From the NCBI RefSeq assembly GCF_016583795.1, contig NZ_NRRS01000003.1, forward strand, positions 1 to 64,000: a DNA stretch of 64,000 bases, in the 5' to 3' direction. The translations under genes and the position numbers were made by a program. Under the pieces are notes generated by a model, which was not told where the DNA came from, searched no databases, and worked only from the letters and a program-made list of their open reading frames with translations. The DNA is from Rhabdochromatium marinum (GTDB lineage: Bacteria; Pseudomonadota; Gammaproteobacteria; Chromatiales; Chromatiaceae). Positions 1-8,980 of this stretch are shown in pieces. Positions within the stretch are counted from its first letter, which is position 1. Each line of letters starts with the position of its first letter.

Positions 1-1
1 T

Positions 2-319
2 GGCTTACCAATAACCGTCTGCCATTTTCCACCAGGAACCAGCAAATGGAACAAAATCGAGCATCGCTTGTTCTCGTTTATCACCCAAAACTGGCGAGGC
101 AAACCGCTTGTCAGTCATGAGGTCATCGTCAATCTCATCGCAGCCACGACGACGAACACAGGATTACGCGTTCATGCAGAATTAGATTCCACTACCTATC
201 CTCTCGGCCAAAAAGTCACTGCCGCTGAGTTGGCTGCCGTCAACATCAAGCGACACGACTTCCATGGCGACTGGAATTACACTATTTCACCAGCACAAAA
301 TGGAACACTTATTTTGTGA
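2..319 (+). CDS. ISAzo13-type transposase, C-terminal part (cut by window edge)
   Basis: Reading frame 2 is open from the first bases of the window to a TGA at 317-319, giving about 105 residues. The segment WNKIEHRLFSFITQNW followed by GKPLVSHEVIVNLI and a terminal HDFHGDWNY motif matches my memory of the C-terminal end of ISAzo13-family DDE transposases. The N-terminal two thirds and the left end of the element lie outside the window, so whether the copy is intact cannot be judged. No terminal inverted repeat was recognised in the 80 bases after the stop. The family assignment is from motif memory only. Confidence 0.75.
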   Translation, partial: GLPITVCHFPPGTSKWNKIEHRLFSFITQNWRGKPLVSHEVIVNLIAATTTNTGLRVHAELDSTTYPLGQKVTAAELAAVNIKRHDFHGDWNYTISPAQNGTLIL

Positions 320-400
320 CAATCCCTTAATATCTGGAGACTCAGGGTTGTTCCCTGACATACCGCGTCCGCATTACACCACTTTTGTTCAGGAACGGCT

Positions 401-847
401 ATGTATCTTACACGGGTCATTTATTGTAGCGAACTTTCTGGCGCCAACAAGGATGCGATCAGTGATATCCTCTCCGTCTCGCGCAGAAACAATGCCAAAG
501 CATCAATCTCTGGCATGCTCTTGTTCAACGGTACCTTTTTCCTGCAATGCCTGGAAGGATCGCGCAACGCGGTTAACGAAACCTACCACCGCATCATGCG
601 CGACGAGCGTCATTGCCACCCGGTGCTGCTGGCTTACGAAGCCATAGCCCAGCGCGATTTTGGCGATTGGGACACGGCCTATGTACCCTGGACCAGCGAT
701 GTGCGCAAAATTATTCGCCTGTTCTCCATCGATGAAGAATTCAACCCATACCAATTAAGCGGCGAAAGTGCGATCAGCCTGTTTCGAGCCTTGCGCGGCC
801 ACCTACCCAACAGCGAGCACTGGTCGAAACCATTACAACAGGCCTAA
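401..847 (+). CDS. BLUF-domain blue-light photoreceptor (stand-alone)
   Basis: The 148-residue protein is almost entirely one BLUF domain, which binds FAD and senses blue light. Visible flavin-pocket residues are Tyr8 (RVIYCS), Asn31 (SRRNNAK) and Gln49 (FFLQCLEGS), in the spacing of Slr1694-type BLUF proteins. The later motif FGDWDTAYVPW carries the semi-conserved Trp90, but Thr92 stands where most members have Met. There is no output domain, so it would signal through a partner. An AGGA-like ribosome site precedes ATG 401. No obvious partner lies alongside; the nearest downstream genes are on the other strand. Confidence 0.9.
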   Translation: MYLTRVIYCSELSGANKDAISDILSVSRRNNAKASISGMLLFNGTFFLQCLEGSRNAVNETYHRIMRDERHCHPVLLAYEAIAQRDFGDWDTAYVPWTSDVRKIIRLFSIDEEFNPYQLSGESAISLFRALRGHLPNSEHWSKPLQQA

Positions 848-875
848 GCCCGGATGCGGCATTCGCAACCAGCGG

Positions 876-1259
876 CTAAGGACGACAGTCAGTCGCCAGG
901 CCATTGGCACGCCGTTCGTTGCGCGCAATGTCGATGAGAATGTCGATGTCGCGCTCACGGCGACTGGCCTTCAGTGCGCTTTTTTTGGCCGCTTGCCAGG
1001 CCGTTTCCAGTTCAGGATACAGCGCCTCGGCAGCAGCCGGCTTACCCTGATCACGCAAAATGGCTACTTTCAACATCCAGGCACGCTGGATGTGGTGCTG
1101 ATCGCCGCCGGCAATAGCCAGGTCGGTCAAACGCAGCGCCTGCGAGTAATTACAATGCCCGAAAGCAATCAGCGCCATGCGGTTATCCGGCCCCAGGGGA
1201 TCCTCGGGGCAAGCGCTCAGCAGCAAGCTGGTGATGATCAGCGCCGGGAGTAACCGCAC
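876..1259 (-). CDS. Small lipoprotein of unknown function
   Basis: The encoded protein begins MRLLPALIITSLLLSAC if the GTG at 1259 is used, a typical short lipoprotein signal with the lipobox Cys at residue 17, and GGAG lies 8 bases upstream. An in-frame ATG at 1325 would add 22 residues containing a second hydrophobic stretch; the start is therefore uncertain. The mature part (about 110 residues) is helical, with segments such as YSQALRLTDLAIAGGDQH and KPAAAEALYPELETAW that resemble tetratricopeptide-like helices. It may be an outer-membrane lipoprotein, but no family was recognised. It follows the sensor kinase gene by about 135 bases on the same strand. Confidence 0.6.
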   Translation of the reverse strand: MRLLPALIITSLLLSACPEDPLGPDNRMALIAFGHCNYSQALRLTDLAIAGGDQHHIQRAWMLKVAILRDQGKPAAAEALYPELETAWQAAKKSALKASRRERDIDILIDIARNERRANGLATDCRP

Positions 1260-1394
1260 TCGCGCGCTCCGGCGCGTGCACCCGGCAACGAATGCTATGA
1301 CGGTGAACATGGATCTTTGCATCATGAGACGAGTCCTGGTTGAGACATGGGTTGGACGTGATGGCCAGTATCCGGCACTACAGCAAGCCTGGCG

Positions 1395-4300
1395 CTACAG
1401 TAACAGAGGCGTGGCCGATTCTGGCCGCAACAAGGGCGCCGTTGCCTCGGTTGCCGGCTGGCGCGGCAGCTCAAACCAAAAACAGCTGCCTTGGCCATGC
1501 ACACTCTCCACGCCAATGTCTCCCCCCATCAGGGCCACCAGGCGCTTCACTACCGCCAGTCCAATACCTGAGCCTTCGACTCCGCTTAACTGAGCATCCG
1601 GCAGGCGTCTAAAGGGTTCAAACAGGTCGCTCAGCTGCTCAGCCGGAATACCGGTGCCGGTGTCACGGATGCTGATACGCACCCATTCGTCCTCCTCCGG
1701 CGTGCCGGCAACCGCCGCCGCCTCTAGCTCGACCGTACCACCAGGGCGGTTGTACTTAACCGCGTTTGAGAGCAGATTGATCAACACTTGCTTAAACCGG
1801 AAAGGGTCGGCGGCAACCGCCAGCTCGACCGGGCTGCTAAACCCAATGCTGAGTTCGTGCTTGCTGGCCAAGGGGCGGATCAGTGTCAGGGCTTCCTCAA
1901 GCGCTGGCGCCAGCATAATCTGCTGCACGTGCAGATCCGTCTCGCCGGATTCAATCTGCGCCAGATCCAGCACCTCGTCGATCAGCTTCAGCAGATGGTG
2001 CCCGGACGTGAGAATTTCCTGGACACTGTCGTGCTGATCGTCACTCAAATCCGGATCACCATCGAGCAGCTGCGCGAATCCAAGCACTGCGTTCATGGGG
2101 GTGCGCAGCTCGTGGCTGACCTGAGACAAAAATTGCGTCTTGGTACGACTGGCCTGCTCGGCAAGATCCCGTGCCTGAAGCAGCCGCGCCTCGCTTTCCT
2201 TGCGACGGGTGATGTCGTAGCAGACCCCAATCACATGGCGGCTGTCGCGATTGGGATCCTGGTGCACACTGCCGATGACGCGCAAATAGCCCAGTTCATT
2301 AAGGCCCCGCTGGAGGCGCAGCTCCTGGTCAAGCTCGGCGTTATTTGCCAGCGCCTGCGCCAACGCGCCTTGCATCCTGGGCATATCCTCGGGCAATAGC
2401 CGCAGTATCCAGTCATCAATGAGCCGAGTCGCCTGTAAGGGTTGCAAACTGAGCAAACCATGCATGGCCACATCAAGACGCAAGTGACGGGTCTCGGGCT
2501 CGTATTCCCAGATACCGATGCCCGTGCCGCGCATGGCCAACGACATCCGCTTTTCACTCAGTTCCAGCTCCCGGGTGGCCAGGTGGCGGTTTTCCTCGGT
2601 GGTCAGTGCGGCAGCCAGAATCCCCAACAGGCGTTTTTCCTCATCGCTGGGACGACGCTGGCGCTTAAATACAACACATAGCGAACCAACCGCTTCATGG
2701 CCGCAGCGCACCACATGCCCAAAATAGGCATTCAGATCGTACTTACGCACCGCCGCGTCGTACTCCAGATAGGGTGTCAGCGACAGGTCCCCGAGATAAA
2801 AGGCCTCCCGACTCTGTGCGTTGATGGAATTAGATGAATCCTGGTTGCCGCAACGCCTGACACGCTCATCATTACCCACAATCAAGTCATAGCAGATGTG
2901 ACCTTCGGGAATGTCACGCACTGGAAAGTCCGGCGGGGCATTCCAGCGTCCCAGCGCGACAAGCTGGTTGTCATCAAGCCGGTTATAAAGTGCAACATCG
3001 GCATTGAGAATTTCTCCGCACACGGAAGTGATGCGATCAATATTCTCGCGATAATCCGAGCCGAGATGCGCCAGGCAGTCGTTGAGCTTGACCAAACGCT
3101 CCTGGCTGCGCTTACGCGCGCTGATGTCGCGCAACACACCAACGACATGCTGCGTTTCATCAAGATGTGCGAACGACAGCGACAGCTCCAGCGGCACCTG
3201 CGAACCATCCTTGTGCCGGGCATTGACTTCAACTAGTTGACCAAGCACCGGACTATGATTGAAGGGATAGGCTTGCGGGTTTTTATTATGGTAAGTTAAC
3301 GCAGCATCCAAGCCAACGAGCAACTGGTGCAAATCCTCGCCCATAGCCTGGGCTTCCGTGTAACCAAACAACGTAGTGGCCGCCGGATTCCAGTACACAA
3401 TTTTTGCATCATCATCCATCATAATGATGGCATCACGCATGGAACTGGTGATTGCCGTGAAGTTCGCCTCGCGTCGCTGTAAATCAGCGTTACGCTGACT
3501 CAGCAGGCGCTCGGCCCCCGCGAGCCGGCCGCGCAGCCAGATAACCAGCGCGGTTGCAACCGCAGTGAGTATACACCCAATAATCGCCGTGGCCACAGCC
3601 GCTTGCAGCGGCGGCCCCAGCGTAGTTTTGCTGCCTGCGCGAAGCCGCACCGCCAGGGCCTGCTCGCCGAGAAACACCGGCAACAACATCTGCATCCAGG
3701 CGGTGGTCGACAGAGAACGGACGATGGGGGTTGCTTCAACGACCGCCTGGGTGACGGGATCGAGCAAACGCGCACCCTTCTGCTCATCCAACAGAAAAAT
3801 ATCAACATCAAGCGACATTTTCAGATGGCTGTATTGAGAGTTCTTGAGCTCAAACAGATCGATAACCGCCGCCATGACCGGCGCTGTTTCCTGCGTAGCG
3901 GAAGTGGCGGAACGCTCGTGCTCCTCCTGCGTCACCTCGCGCAGGGTCGCCGTCAAATCGAAGCTCAGCTGCGAACCAAGCCATTCGAGACGGTCGGATT
4001 CAAAATGCTGCTCTAATTGGTAAGCAATGGCCGTGGTGGCAATACTGAGCACAGCCCCCGTCAGGGCGGCGAGCACAGGCTCCAAGTAGCGCAGGTGTGT
4101 CGGTGCCTGGTGGCGACTGACATCGTGACGATACACAACCAGGATGGAAACGGCAAAGGTGAGTGTCAGCAGGCCACCCAGCACCAGCGGCAGCGTGGCA
4201 CTGCCCCACACCGCCGTGCGCCATTGCCCCTGAGCCAGCTCGACTCCAACCAAGCACTTGGTGTCAGTGGCAGCCGACGCGGTTGGAATCACAGCCAGCG

Positions 4301-4763
4301 CCGAGATCACCTGGATCCCATGACGGCGATAGGGTGTGGTGATGGAGGCCTGCCCGGTTGCCAACACCCGCGCTACCTCGGGCAGCGGCTCAATATCCTG
4401 GCCATTCTCAGCGTCGGCCTCCAGGTCGGCCCGAGTGAAACCGGAAGAGCTCTCGCCCTCATGCGCCACCAGAATCCAGATGTCACGGTAACCGGCGAAG
4501 CGGGCAAAACGCTCCAAATGGCGACTCAGCGGCGAGGATTGCGTTGCGCGACGCCCGCCTGCCGCGTGTTCGAGCTGTTCCGGCGCATGCAGTGACAGAC
4601 TCTGTGCCAGCGCAGTGGTTTCGATCAGGAACTTTTCCCGCAGCTCGGTTTCCTGTACACCAATACGCCAAGCCGCCAGAATGGCGGAAACCATCAATAA
4701 GCCGACGCAAGCCAGGATCGGAATGATCAGCTCACGGGCCTCGCGGCGGCGCAGCGGCTTCAT
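1395..4763 (-). CDS. Membrane sensor histidine kinase with PAS-GAF-PAS input
   Basis: The 1122-residue protein has an N-terminal membrane segment (about 13-33), an extracytoplasmic region, segments near 188-210 and 227-248, a second extracytoplasmic region (about 250-385) and a fourth segment near 388-410. A PAS domain follows (about 430-555, VYWNPAATTLFGY), then a GAF-like region (about 570-700), a second PAS (about 730-855), HisKA with His884 in QVSHELRTPMN, and an HATPase domain (N-box NLLSNAVKYN near 996, then DTGTGIP and GSGIGLA). There is no receiver domain, so it should phosphorylate a separate regulator that is not identifiable nearby. The next gene upstream encodes an ammonium-transporter/c-di-GMP fusion in the same orientation, 178 bases away. 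Confidence 0.9.
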   Translation of the reverse strand: MKPLRRREARELIIPILACVGLLMVSAILAAWRIGVQETELREKFLIETTALAQSLSLHAPEQLEHAAGGRRATQSSPLSRHLERFARFAGYRDIWILVAHEGESSSGFTRADLEADAENGQDIEPLPEVARVLATGQASITTPYRRHGIQVISALAVIPTASAATDTKCLVGVELAQGQWRTAVWGSATLPLVLGGLLTLTFAVSILVVYRHDVSRHQAPTHLRYLEPVLAALTGAVLSIATTAIAYQLEQHFESDRLEWLGSQLSFDLTATLREVTQEEHERSATSATQETAPVMAAVIDLFELKNSQYSHLKMSLDVDIFLLDEQKGARLLDPVTQAVVEATPIVRSLSTTAWMQMLLPVFLGEQALAVRLRAGSKTTLGPPLQAAVATAIIGCILTAVATALVIWLRGRLAGAERLLSQRNADLQRREANFTAITSSMRDAIIMMDDDAKIVYWNPAATTLFGYTEAQAMGEDLHQLLVGLDAALTYHNKNPQAYPFNHSPVLGQLVEVNARHKDGSQVPLELSLSFAHLDETQHVVGVLRDISARKRSQERLVKLNDCLAHLGSDYRENIDRITSVCGEILNADVALYNRLDDNQLVALGRWNAPPDFPVRDIPEGHICYDLIVGNDERVRRCGNQDSSNSINAQSREAFYLGDLSLTPYLEYDAAVRKYDLNAYFGHVVRCGHEAVGSLCVVFKRQRRPSDEEKRLLGILAAALTTEENRHLATRELELSEKRMSLAMRGTGIGIWEYEPETRHLRLDVAMHGLLSLQPLQATRLIDDWILRLLPEDMPRMQGALAQALANNAELDQELRLQRGLNELGYLRVIGSVHQDPNRDSRHVIGVCYDITRRKESEARLLQARDLAEQASRTKTQFLSQVSHELRTPMNAVLGFAQLLDGDPDLSDDQHDSVQEILTSGHHLLKLIDEVLDLAQIESGETDLHVQQIMLAPALEEALTLIRPLASKHELSIGFSSPVELAVAADPFRFKQVLINLLSNAVKYNRPGGTVELEAAAVAGTPEEDEWVRISIRDTGTGIPAEQLSDLFEPFRRLPDAQLSGVEGSGIGLAVVKRLVALMGGDIGVESVHGQGSCFWFELPRQPATEATAPLLRPESATPLLL

Positions 4764-4941
4764 GAATCCAGCCTGATCTGATCAGTAGTGAGCATTGGCA
4801 GCGCCAATTTTTAAGGTTGCGGGTCTGAAGCCAACCGGGTGTTCAGCATCAGGCCATGAGTAATTGGGCGGGACACTGACATCACAGATGAATGTCCGGG
4901 AAATGTTACAGCTTATGGTGCACAGCGGCAATCAATTCGCA

Positions 4942-7900
4942 CTAAAGCGCTTGCTTTCGTGCAAAATCAACCAGCTCCTCGGCGGGCAGTGGCGGCGCGG
5001 CGATAAAGCCCTGATAGTGGTTGCAACCCTGCGTACGCAGAAAGGTCATCTGCTCGGTTCGTTCGATCCCTTCGGCCAGGGTATCGAGTCGCAGGCTGCG
5101 CGCCAGCGAAATAATGGCCGTGCAAATGGCAGCATCTTCGCTGTTGAGATCGCATTCGCTGACAAAGGAGCGATCGAGCTTGATTAAATCAATCGGAAAG
5201 CGTTTGAGATAACTGAGCGATGAATACCCGGTGCCAAAGTCATCAATGGCGATACGAATGCCCATCGCCTTGAGTTGATGCAGCACATCAACGCACATCT
5301 GGTTGTTGGACGCCAGCACGGTTTCGGTGATCTCCAGCTCCAACCCTGCTGCTGGCAAACCTTCCTCGCGCATCACCCGCGCCACCAATTCGGCAAATTC
5401 CGGCTTCAAAAACTGCTTACCGGACACATTGATCGCGACGCGCGGGATTGGCAGCCCCGCTGCTAGCCAGCGCGCCTGCTGCCGACAGGCCGTGCGTAAC
5501 ACCCATTCGCCAACGGTGACAATCAGGCCACTGTCTTCAAGAATCGGAATAAACACGCTAGGGTGGATCACCCCCTTGGCACTGTGCTTCCAGCGCAGCA
5601 GCGCCTCGGTGCCGATCAACTCACCGCTGATCAGATCAAACTGGGGCTGATAGAACAGCAGAAATTCACCGCGCGCTAGCGCCTCGCGCAGATCGTTTTC
5701 GCGATCAAAGCGCTCGGCATGCTGACGCGCCAGAGCTGAGGTGAAAAACTGAAAGTTATTGCGCCCGGCGTCCTTCGCCTCGTAGAGCGCAAGATCGGCG
5801 TTGCGGATGAGCAGATCGGCCGTTTCGCCCGCCTGCGGATACATGGCAATCCCGATGCTGGCGGGGGCGCGAACCGAGTGGCCATCAAGCGGATGAGCAT
5901 CCGCCAGGCGGGCGATAATCTCCGCACCCTTGTGCGTGACATCCTGTTCACTGTTAATCCCAAGCAGCGCGATGACAAACTCATCCCCGCCCCAGCGCGA
6001 GACAATGTCCTGTTCGCGGGTCATGTCACGCAACCGCTCGGCAACGCTGCGCAGGAGCTGATCGCCCACATCATGCCCCAGGCTGTCATTGACTTGCTTA
6101 AAGCGGTCGAGATCCAAAAAGAGCACGGCCACACGAGCCGCTGACTGAGTCAGCAGAAAATAATCGAGCTGCTGGCGAAAATGACTGCGGTTGGCTAGGC
6201 CAGTGAGGATATCGAAATGCGCCAGCTGGTGCAGGCGGCGCTGGACCTCGTGCTGACGGGTAATGTCGCGAATATGAAAGTTGTATTCGAGCCGGGGGCC
6301 ACCGCGCACCCGGGTAATACTCAGCTCAACGGGAAAAGTCTCCCCATCAGCGCCACGCGTCAGTTGAGTCTGAATGCGCCGGTCGAACGTGAAACGCCCC
6401 TCGCCGCTAAAGGCCGATTGCAGCGCCGCGTTAAAGGCTTCACGCTGATCGGGTGGAATGGCGATTTCGCTGAGGGCGCAGCCAATAGCCATACGCCGCG
6501 AACAGCCAAAGGTGCGTTCGGCGGCGGGATTAAATTCCAGCACCCGACCTTGATCGTTGATGGTGATGATGCAGTCGAGTACCGCATCGAGAATCGCGCT
6601 CTTGCGAGTTTCGCTGGCCGTGAGGTCATTGAGCAATTCCTCGCGGCGATGAATTTCACCGTTCACCCGTGACAGCACATGGTTGTACTGACGCGCAATC
6701 TGCCCAACCTCGGTATGGGGTTCGCAGCTCACCGGCTGCGAGAAATCGCCGCGCCGACGCTGCTGTTCCATTTCACCGAGTAGATCCAGAAGTTCGGTGC
6801 TGGCGCCATGCTCGGCGACATTCAGGCCGACACGTTCCTCCTCGGGTGTGACACGCAGCGGATAGAAGCGGTTCATACCCCAGAGCGCTATCAGACTGAA
6901 GCCAAAGCTATAGGCTCCGATACTGAGAATGCCCAGCGCCTGCACACCGAGTTGTTGTAGACGCCCACCCGCGAGCTCGAAGGCCTCGGTCGGGGCAAAG
7001 AGCGCTACGGCCAGAGTCCCCCAGATGCCGGCAAACAGATGGGCTGGAATGGCGCCCACCGCATCGTCGATGCGGCGCCGTTCCAGCCAGCCCGTCCCCC
7101 AGGTGGCCAGCAGGCCGGCAATCAGCCCAATGAGCGCAGCGAACACCGGCGTTTGCAAATGACAGGAGGCGGTGATGCCAACCAGCCCGGCAATGACACC
7201 ATTTTGCAGATCCGTCACCACCGGATAGCCGCGTCGAGCATAGCTGTAAAACAGGCCGCCGACACCTCCGGCGGCACCGGACAGGAAGGTGTTGAACAGA
7301 ATCAGCGGCACTTCCTTGTTGATGGCTAAGGTGCTGCCGCCGTTGAAGCCAAACCAGCCGAACCACAGCAAAATCACGCCCAGAGATGAAAGCGACAAAT
7401 TGCCGCCGGAGATAGAGCGGCTGCCGCTGTGACTGAAACGTCCCGAACGGGGCCCCAGCAGCAGCACAGCGACCAGGGCCGTCCAGCCACCAATGGAATG
7501 CACCACGGTGGAACCGGCAAAGTCGATGAAGCCCAGTTGTCCAAGCCAACCCGTAGGCGCACCACTGGCAGCACCCCCCCAGGCCCAGTGCCCGGCGATC
7601 GGGTAGATCAGCGCCGAGAGCAGAATGGCGGTGACGGCATAGGCGAGAAAGCGCATCCGCTCGGCCACGGCGCCCGAGACAATGGTGGCCGCCGTGCTGC
7701 AAAACATGGCCTGAAAAAAGAAAAAGCTCATCAGCCAGGGTGAACCGGCCCCATCGAACAGAAAGCCGTCACGCCCCACCAAACCGGCTGCACTGGAACC
7801 GAACATGAACGCATAGCCACAGAGCCAGTACACCAATACCGACAGGCACAGATCCATGAGGTTCTTGACGGCCACATTGATGCTGTTTTTCGTCCGCACC

Positions 7901-8007
7901 AGACCGGATTCCAGGCACAGAAAGCCTCCCTGCATCAAAAACACCAGAAAGGCACACAGCAGGACCCAAGCCATGTCCAATGGAGCGAAGTTGGGCGAAG
8001 GTGGCAT
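4942..8007 (-). CDS. Ammonium transporter fused to HAMP-like, PAS, GGDEF and EAL domains
   Basis: Residues 1-400 form an Amt channel. They carry the pore histidines His170 (FAGSTVVHS) and His323 (AIPAHLFAGIWG), with Asp162 where AmtB has its structural Asp. A HAMP-like linker (about 405-455) and a PAS domain (about 460-585) follow. The diguanylate cyclase has GGDEF at 673-677 and an inhibitory site RxxD (REQD) five residues before it. The EAL phosphodiesterase has EAL at 801-803 with DDFGTGYSSL and an AEGIE motif. Both catalytic domains look intact. The layout suggests a transceptor that couples ammonium passage or binding to cyclic-di-GMP turnover; this role is inferred. No glnK/glnB gene is adjacent, unlike ordinary amtB loci. 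Confidence 0.93.
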   Translation of the reverse strand: MPPSPNFAPLDMAWVLLCAFLVFLMQGGFLCLESGLVRTKNSINVAVKNLMDLCLSVLVYWLCGYAFMFGSSAAGLVGRDGFLFDGAGSPWLMSFFFFQAMFCSTAATIVSGAVAERMRFLAYAVTAILLSALIYPIAGHWAWGGAASGAPTGWLGQLGFIDFAGSTVVHSIGGWTALVAVLLLGPRSGRFSHSGSRSISGGNLSLSSLGVILLWFGWFGFNGGSTLAINKEVPLILFNTFLSGAAGGVGGLFYSYARRGYPVVTDLQNGVIAGLVGITASCHLQTPVFAALIGLIAGLLATWGTGWLERRRIDDAVGAIPAHLFAGIWGTLAVALFAPTEAFELAGGRLQQLGVQALGILSIGAYSFGFSLIALWGMNRFYPLRVTPEEERVGLNVAEHGASTELLDLLGEMEQQRRRGDFSQPVSCEPHTEVGQIARQYNHVLSRVNGEIHRREELLNDLTASETRKSAILDAVLDCIITINDQGRVLEFNPAAERTFGCSRRMAIGCALSEIAIPPDQREAFNAALQSAFSGEGRFTFDRRIQTQLTRGADGETFPVELSITRVRGGPRLEYNFHIRDITRQHEVQRRLHQLAHFDILTGLANRSHFRQQLDYFLLTQSAARVAVLFLDLDRFKQVNDSLGHDVGDQLLRSVAERLRDMTREQDIVSRWGGDEFVIALLGINSEQDVTHKGAEIIARLADAHPLDGHSVRAPASIGIAMYPQAGETADLLIRNADLALYEAKDAGRNNFQFFTSALARQHAERFDRENDLREALARGEFLLFYQPQFDLISGELIGTEALLRWKHSAKGVIHPSVFIPILEDSGLIVTVGEWVLRTACRQQARWLAAGLPIPRVAINVSGKQFLKPEFAELVARVMREEGLPAAGLELEITETVLASNNQMCVDVLHQLKAMGIRIAIDDFGTGYSSLSYLKRFPIDLIKLDRSFVSECDLNSEDAAICTAIISLARSLRLDTLAEGIERTEQMTFLRTQGCNHYQGFIAAPPLPAEELVDFARKQAL

Positions 8008-8208
8008 ATTGAGTGAATGAGCGCGTAATTGAAGTCAGTGCCAAGTTGCTAAAGCACGCATTATAAACCCAAGGTCGAGGGTGGCGGGCAGCCCGGTGTC
8101 TGGCGCGCCGCGCCGCGTGACGCACACTCGCGCCACCATGCTGATTTTTGCGTAGAATACGCGCAGCTTCCTTCGCAAATTTATTTCTTGAGGATGGGGT
8201 TTTCCTTC

Positions 8209-8973
8209 ATGGATTTTGCAACCATTGTCGGTATCGTTTTCGTCCTGATTGTGATCACTGGCGCTATCCTTGTGGGTGGCGACATCGGCATATTTATCAA
8301 TATTCCGTCCATCCTGATTGTTGTCGGGGGAACCTTCGGGGCCACCCTGGTGCAGATTTCCTTCGCGGACTTCATGCGATCCTTCAAAATCGGGGTCAAG
8401 GCGATCATCCACTCCTCACCCTCGCCGCGCGAATTGATCGAAGAAGCTGTCCAACTCGCCACCGTGGCACGCAAGGAGGGCATTCTAGCACTAGAGGATC
8501 AGACCTTCAGCAATCCGTTTCTGGAAAAAGGCATTAATCTCTGTATCGACGGCCACCCGCCCGAAACCGTCGAACGCGTACTGTCCAAGGAAATTGCCCT
8601 GACCAACGAGCGCCATGACAAAGGCATCGCCATGTGGAAGTCCATCGGCGACTATTCCCCCGCCATGGGCATGATCGGCACTCTGATTGGCCTGGTACAG
8701 ATGCTCTCGAACATGGACGACCCCAAGGCCATCGGCCCGGCCATGGCGGTCGCCCTGCTCACCACACTCTATGGCTCCATTATCGCCAATGGCATTGCGA
8801 TCCCACTCTCGGAAAAGCTCAAGGCGGTCAGCGAAGAGGAACGCTTGACGCAGGAATTGGTCCAGGAGTCAATCGCCGCTATTCAGTCCGGCATCAATCC
8901 ACGGGTGATGGAGCAAATTCTGCTCACTTACCTGCCGAGCACCCAGCGCAGCCTGGAAGACGACGAGGAGTAA
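8209..8973 (+). CDS. pomA: Flagellar-type stator subunit, PomA/MotA family
   Basis: The product is an inner-membrane proton/sodium channel subunit of a rotary stator. From ATG 8209 it is 254 residues, the usual PomA length, and starts MDFATIVGIVFVL like PomA proteins. A frame extension to 8188 would need TTG and adds seven residues. Four membrane segments are visible, with the MotA signature region GIAMWKSIGDYSPAMGMIGT and a following GLVQML segment. The purine-rich AGGATGGGG upstream can serve as ribosome site. The pomB-like gene starts 7 bases after the stop. The PomA-like sequence suggests sodium drive, which is an inference. No other flagellar gene is in the window. Confidence 0.9.
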   Translation: MDFATIVGIVFVLIVITGAILVGGDIGIFINIPSILIVVGGTFGATLVQISFADFMRSFKIGVKAIIHSSPSPRELIEEAVQLATVARKEGILALEDQTFSNPFLEKGINLCIDGHPPETVERVLSKEIALTNERHDKGIAMWKSIGDYSPAMGMIGTLIGLVQMLSNMDDPKAIGPAMAVALLTTLYGSIIANGIAIPLSEKLKAVSEEERLTQELVQESIAAIQSGINPRVMEQILLTYLPSTQRSLEDDEE

Positions 8974-8980
8974 TCTACTG

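Noticed and set aside
4794-4811. ATTGGC-AGC-GCCAAT followed by TTTT, resembling an intrinsic terminator on the plus strand
   Set aside because: No plus-strand gene ends here; the flanking genes are on the minus strand, where no T-run follows, and the stem is only 6 pairs.
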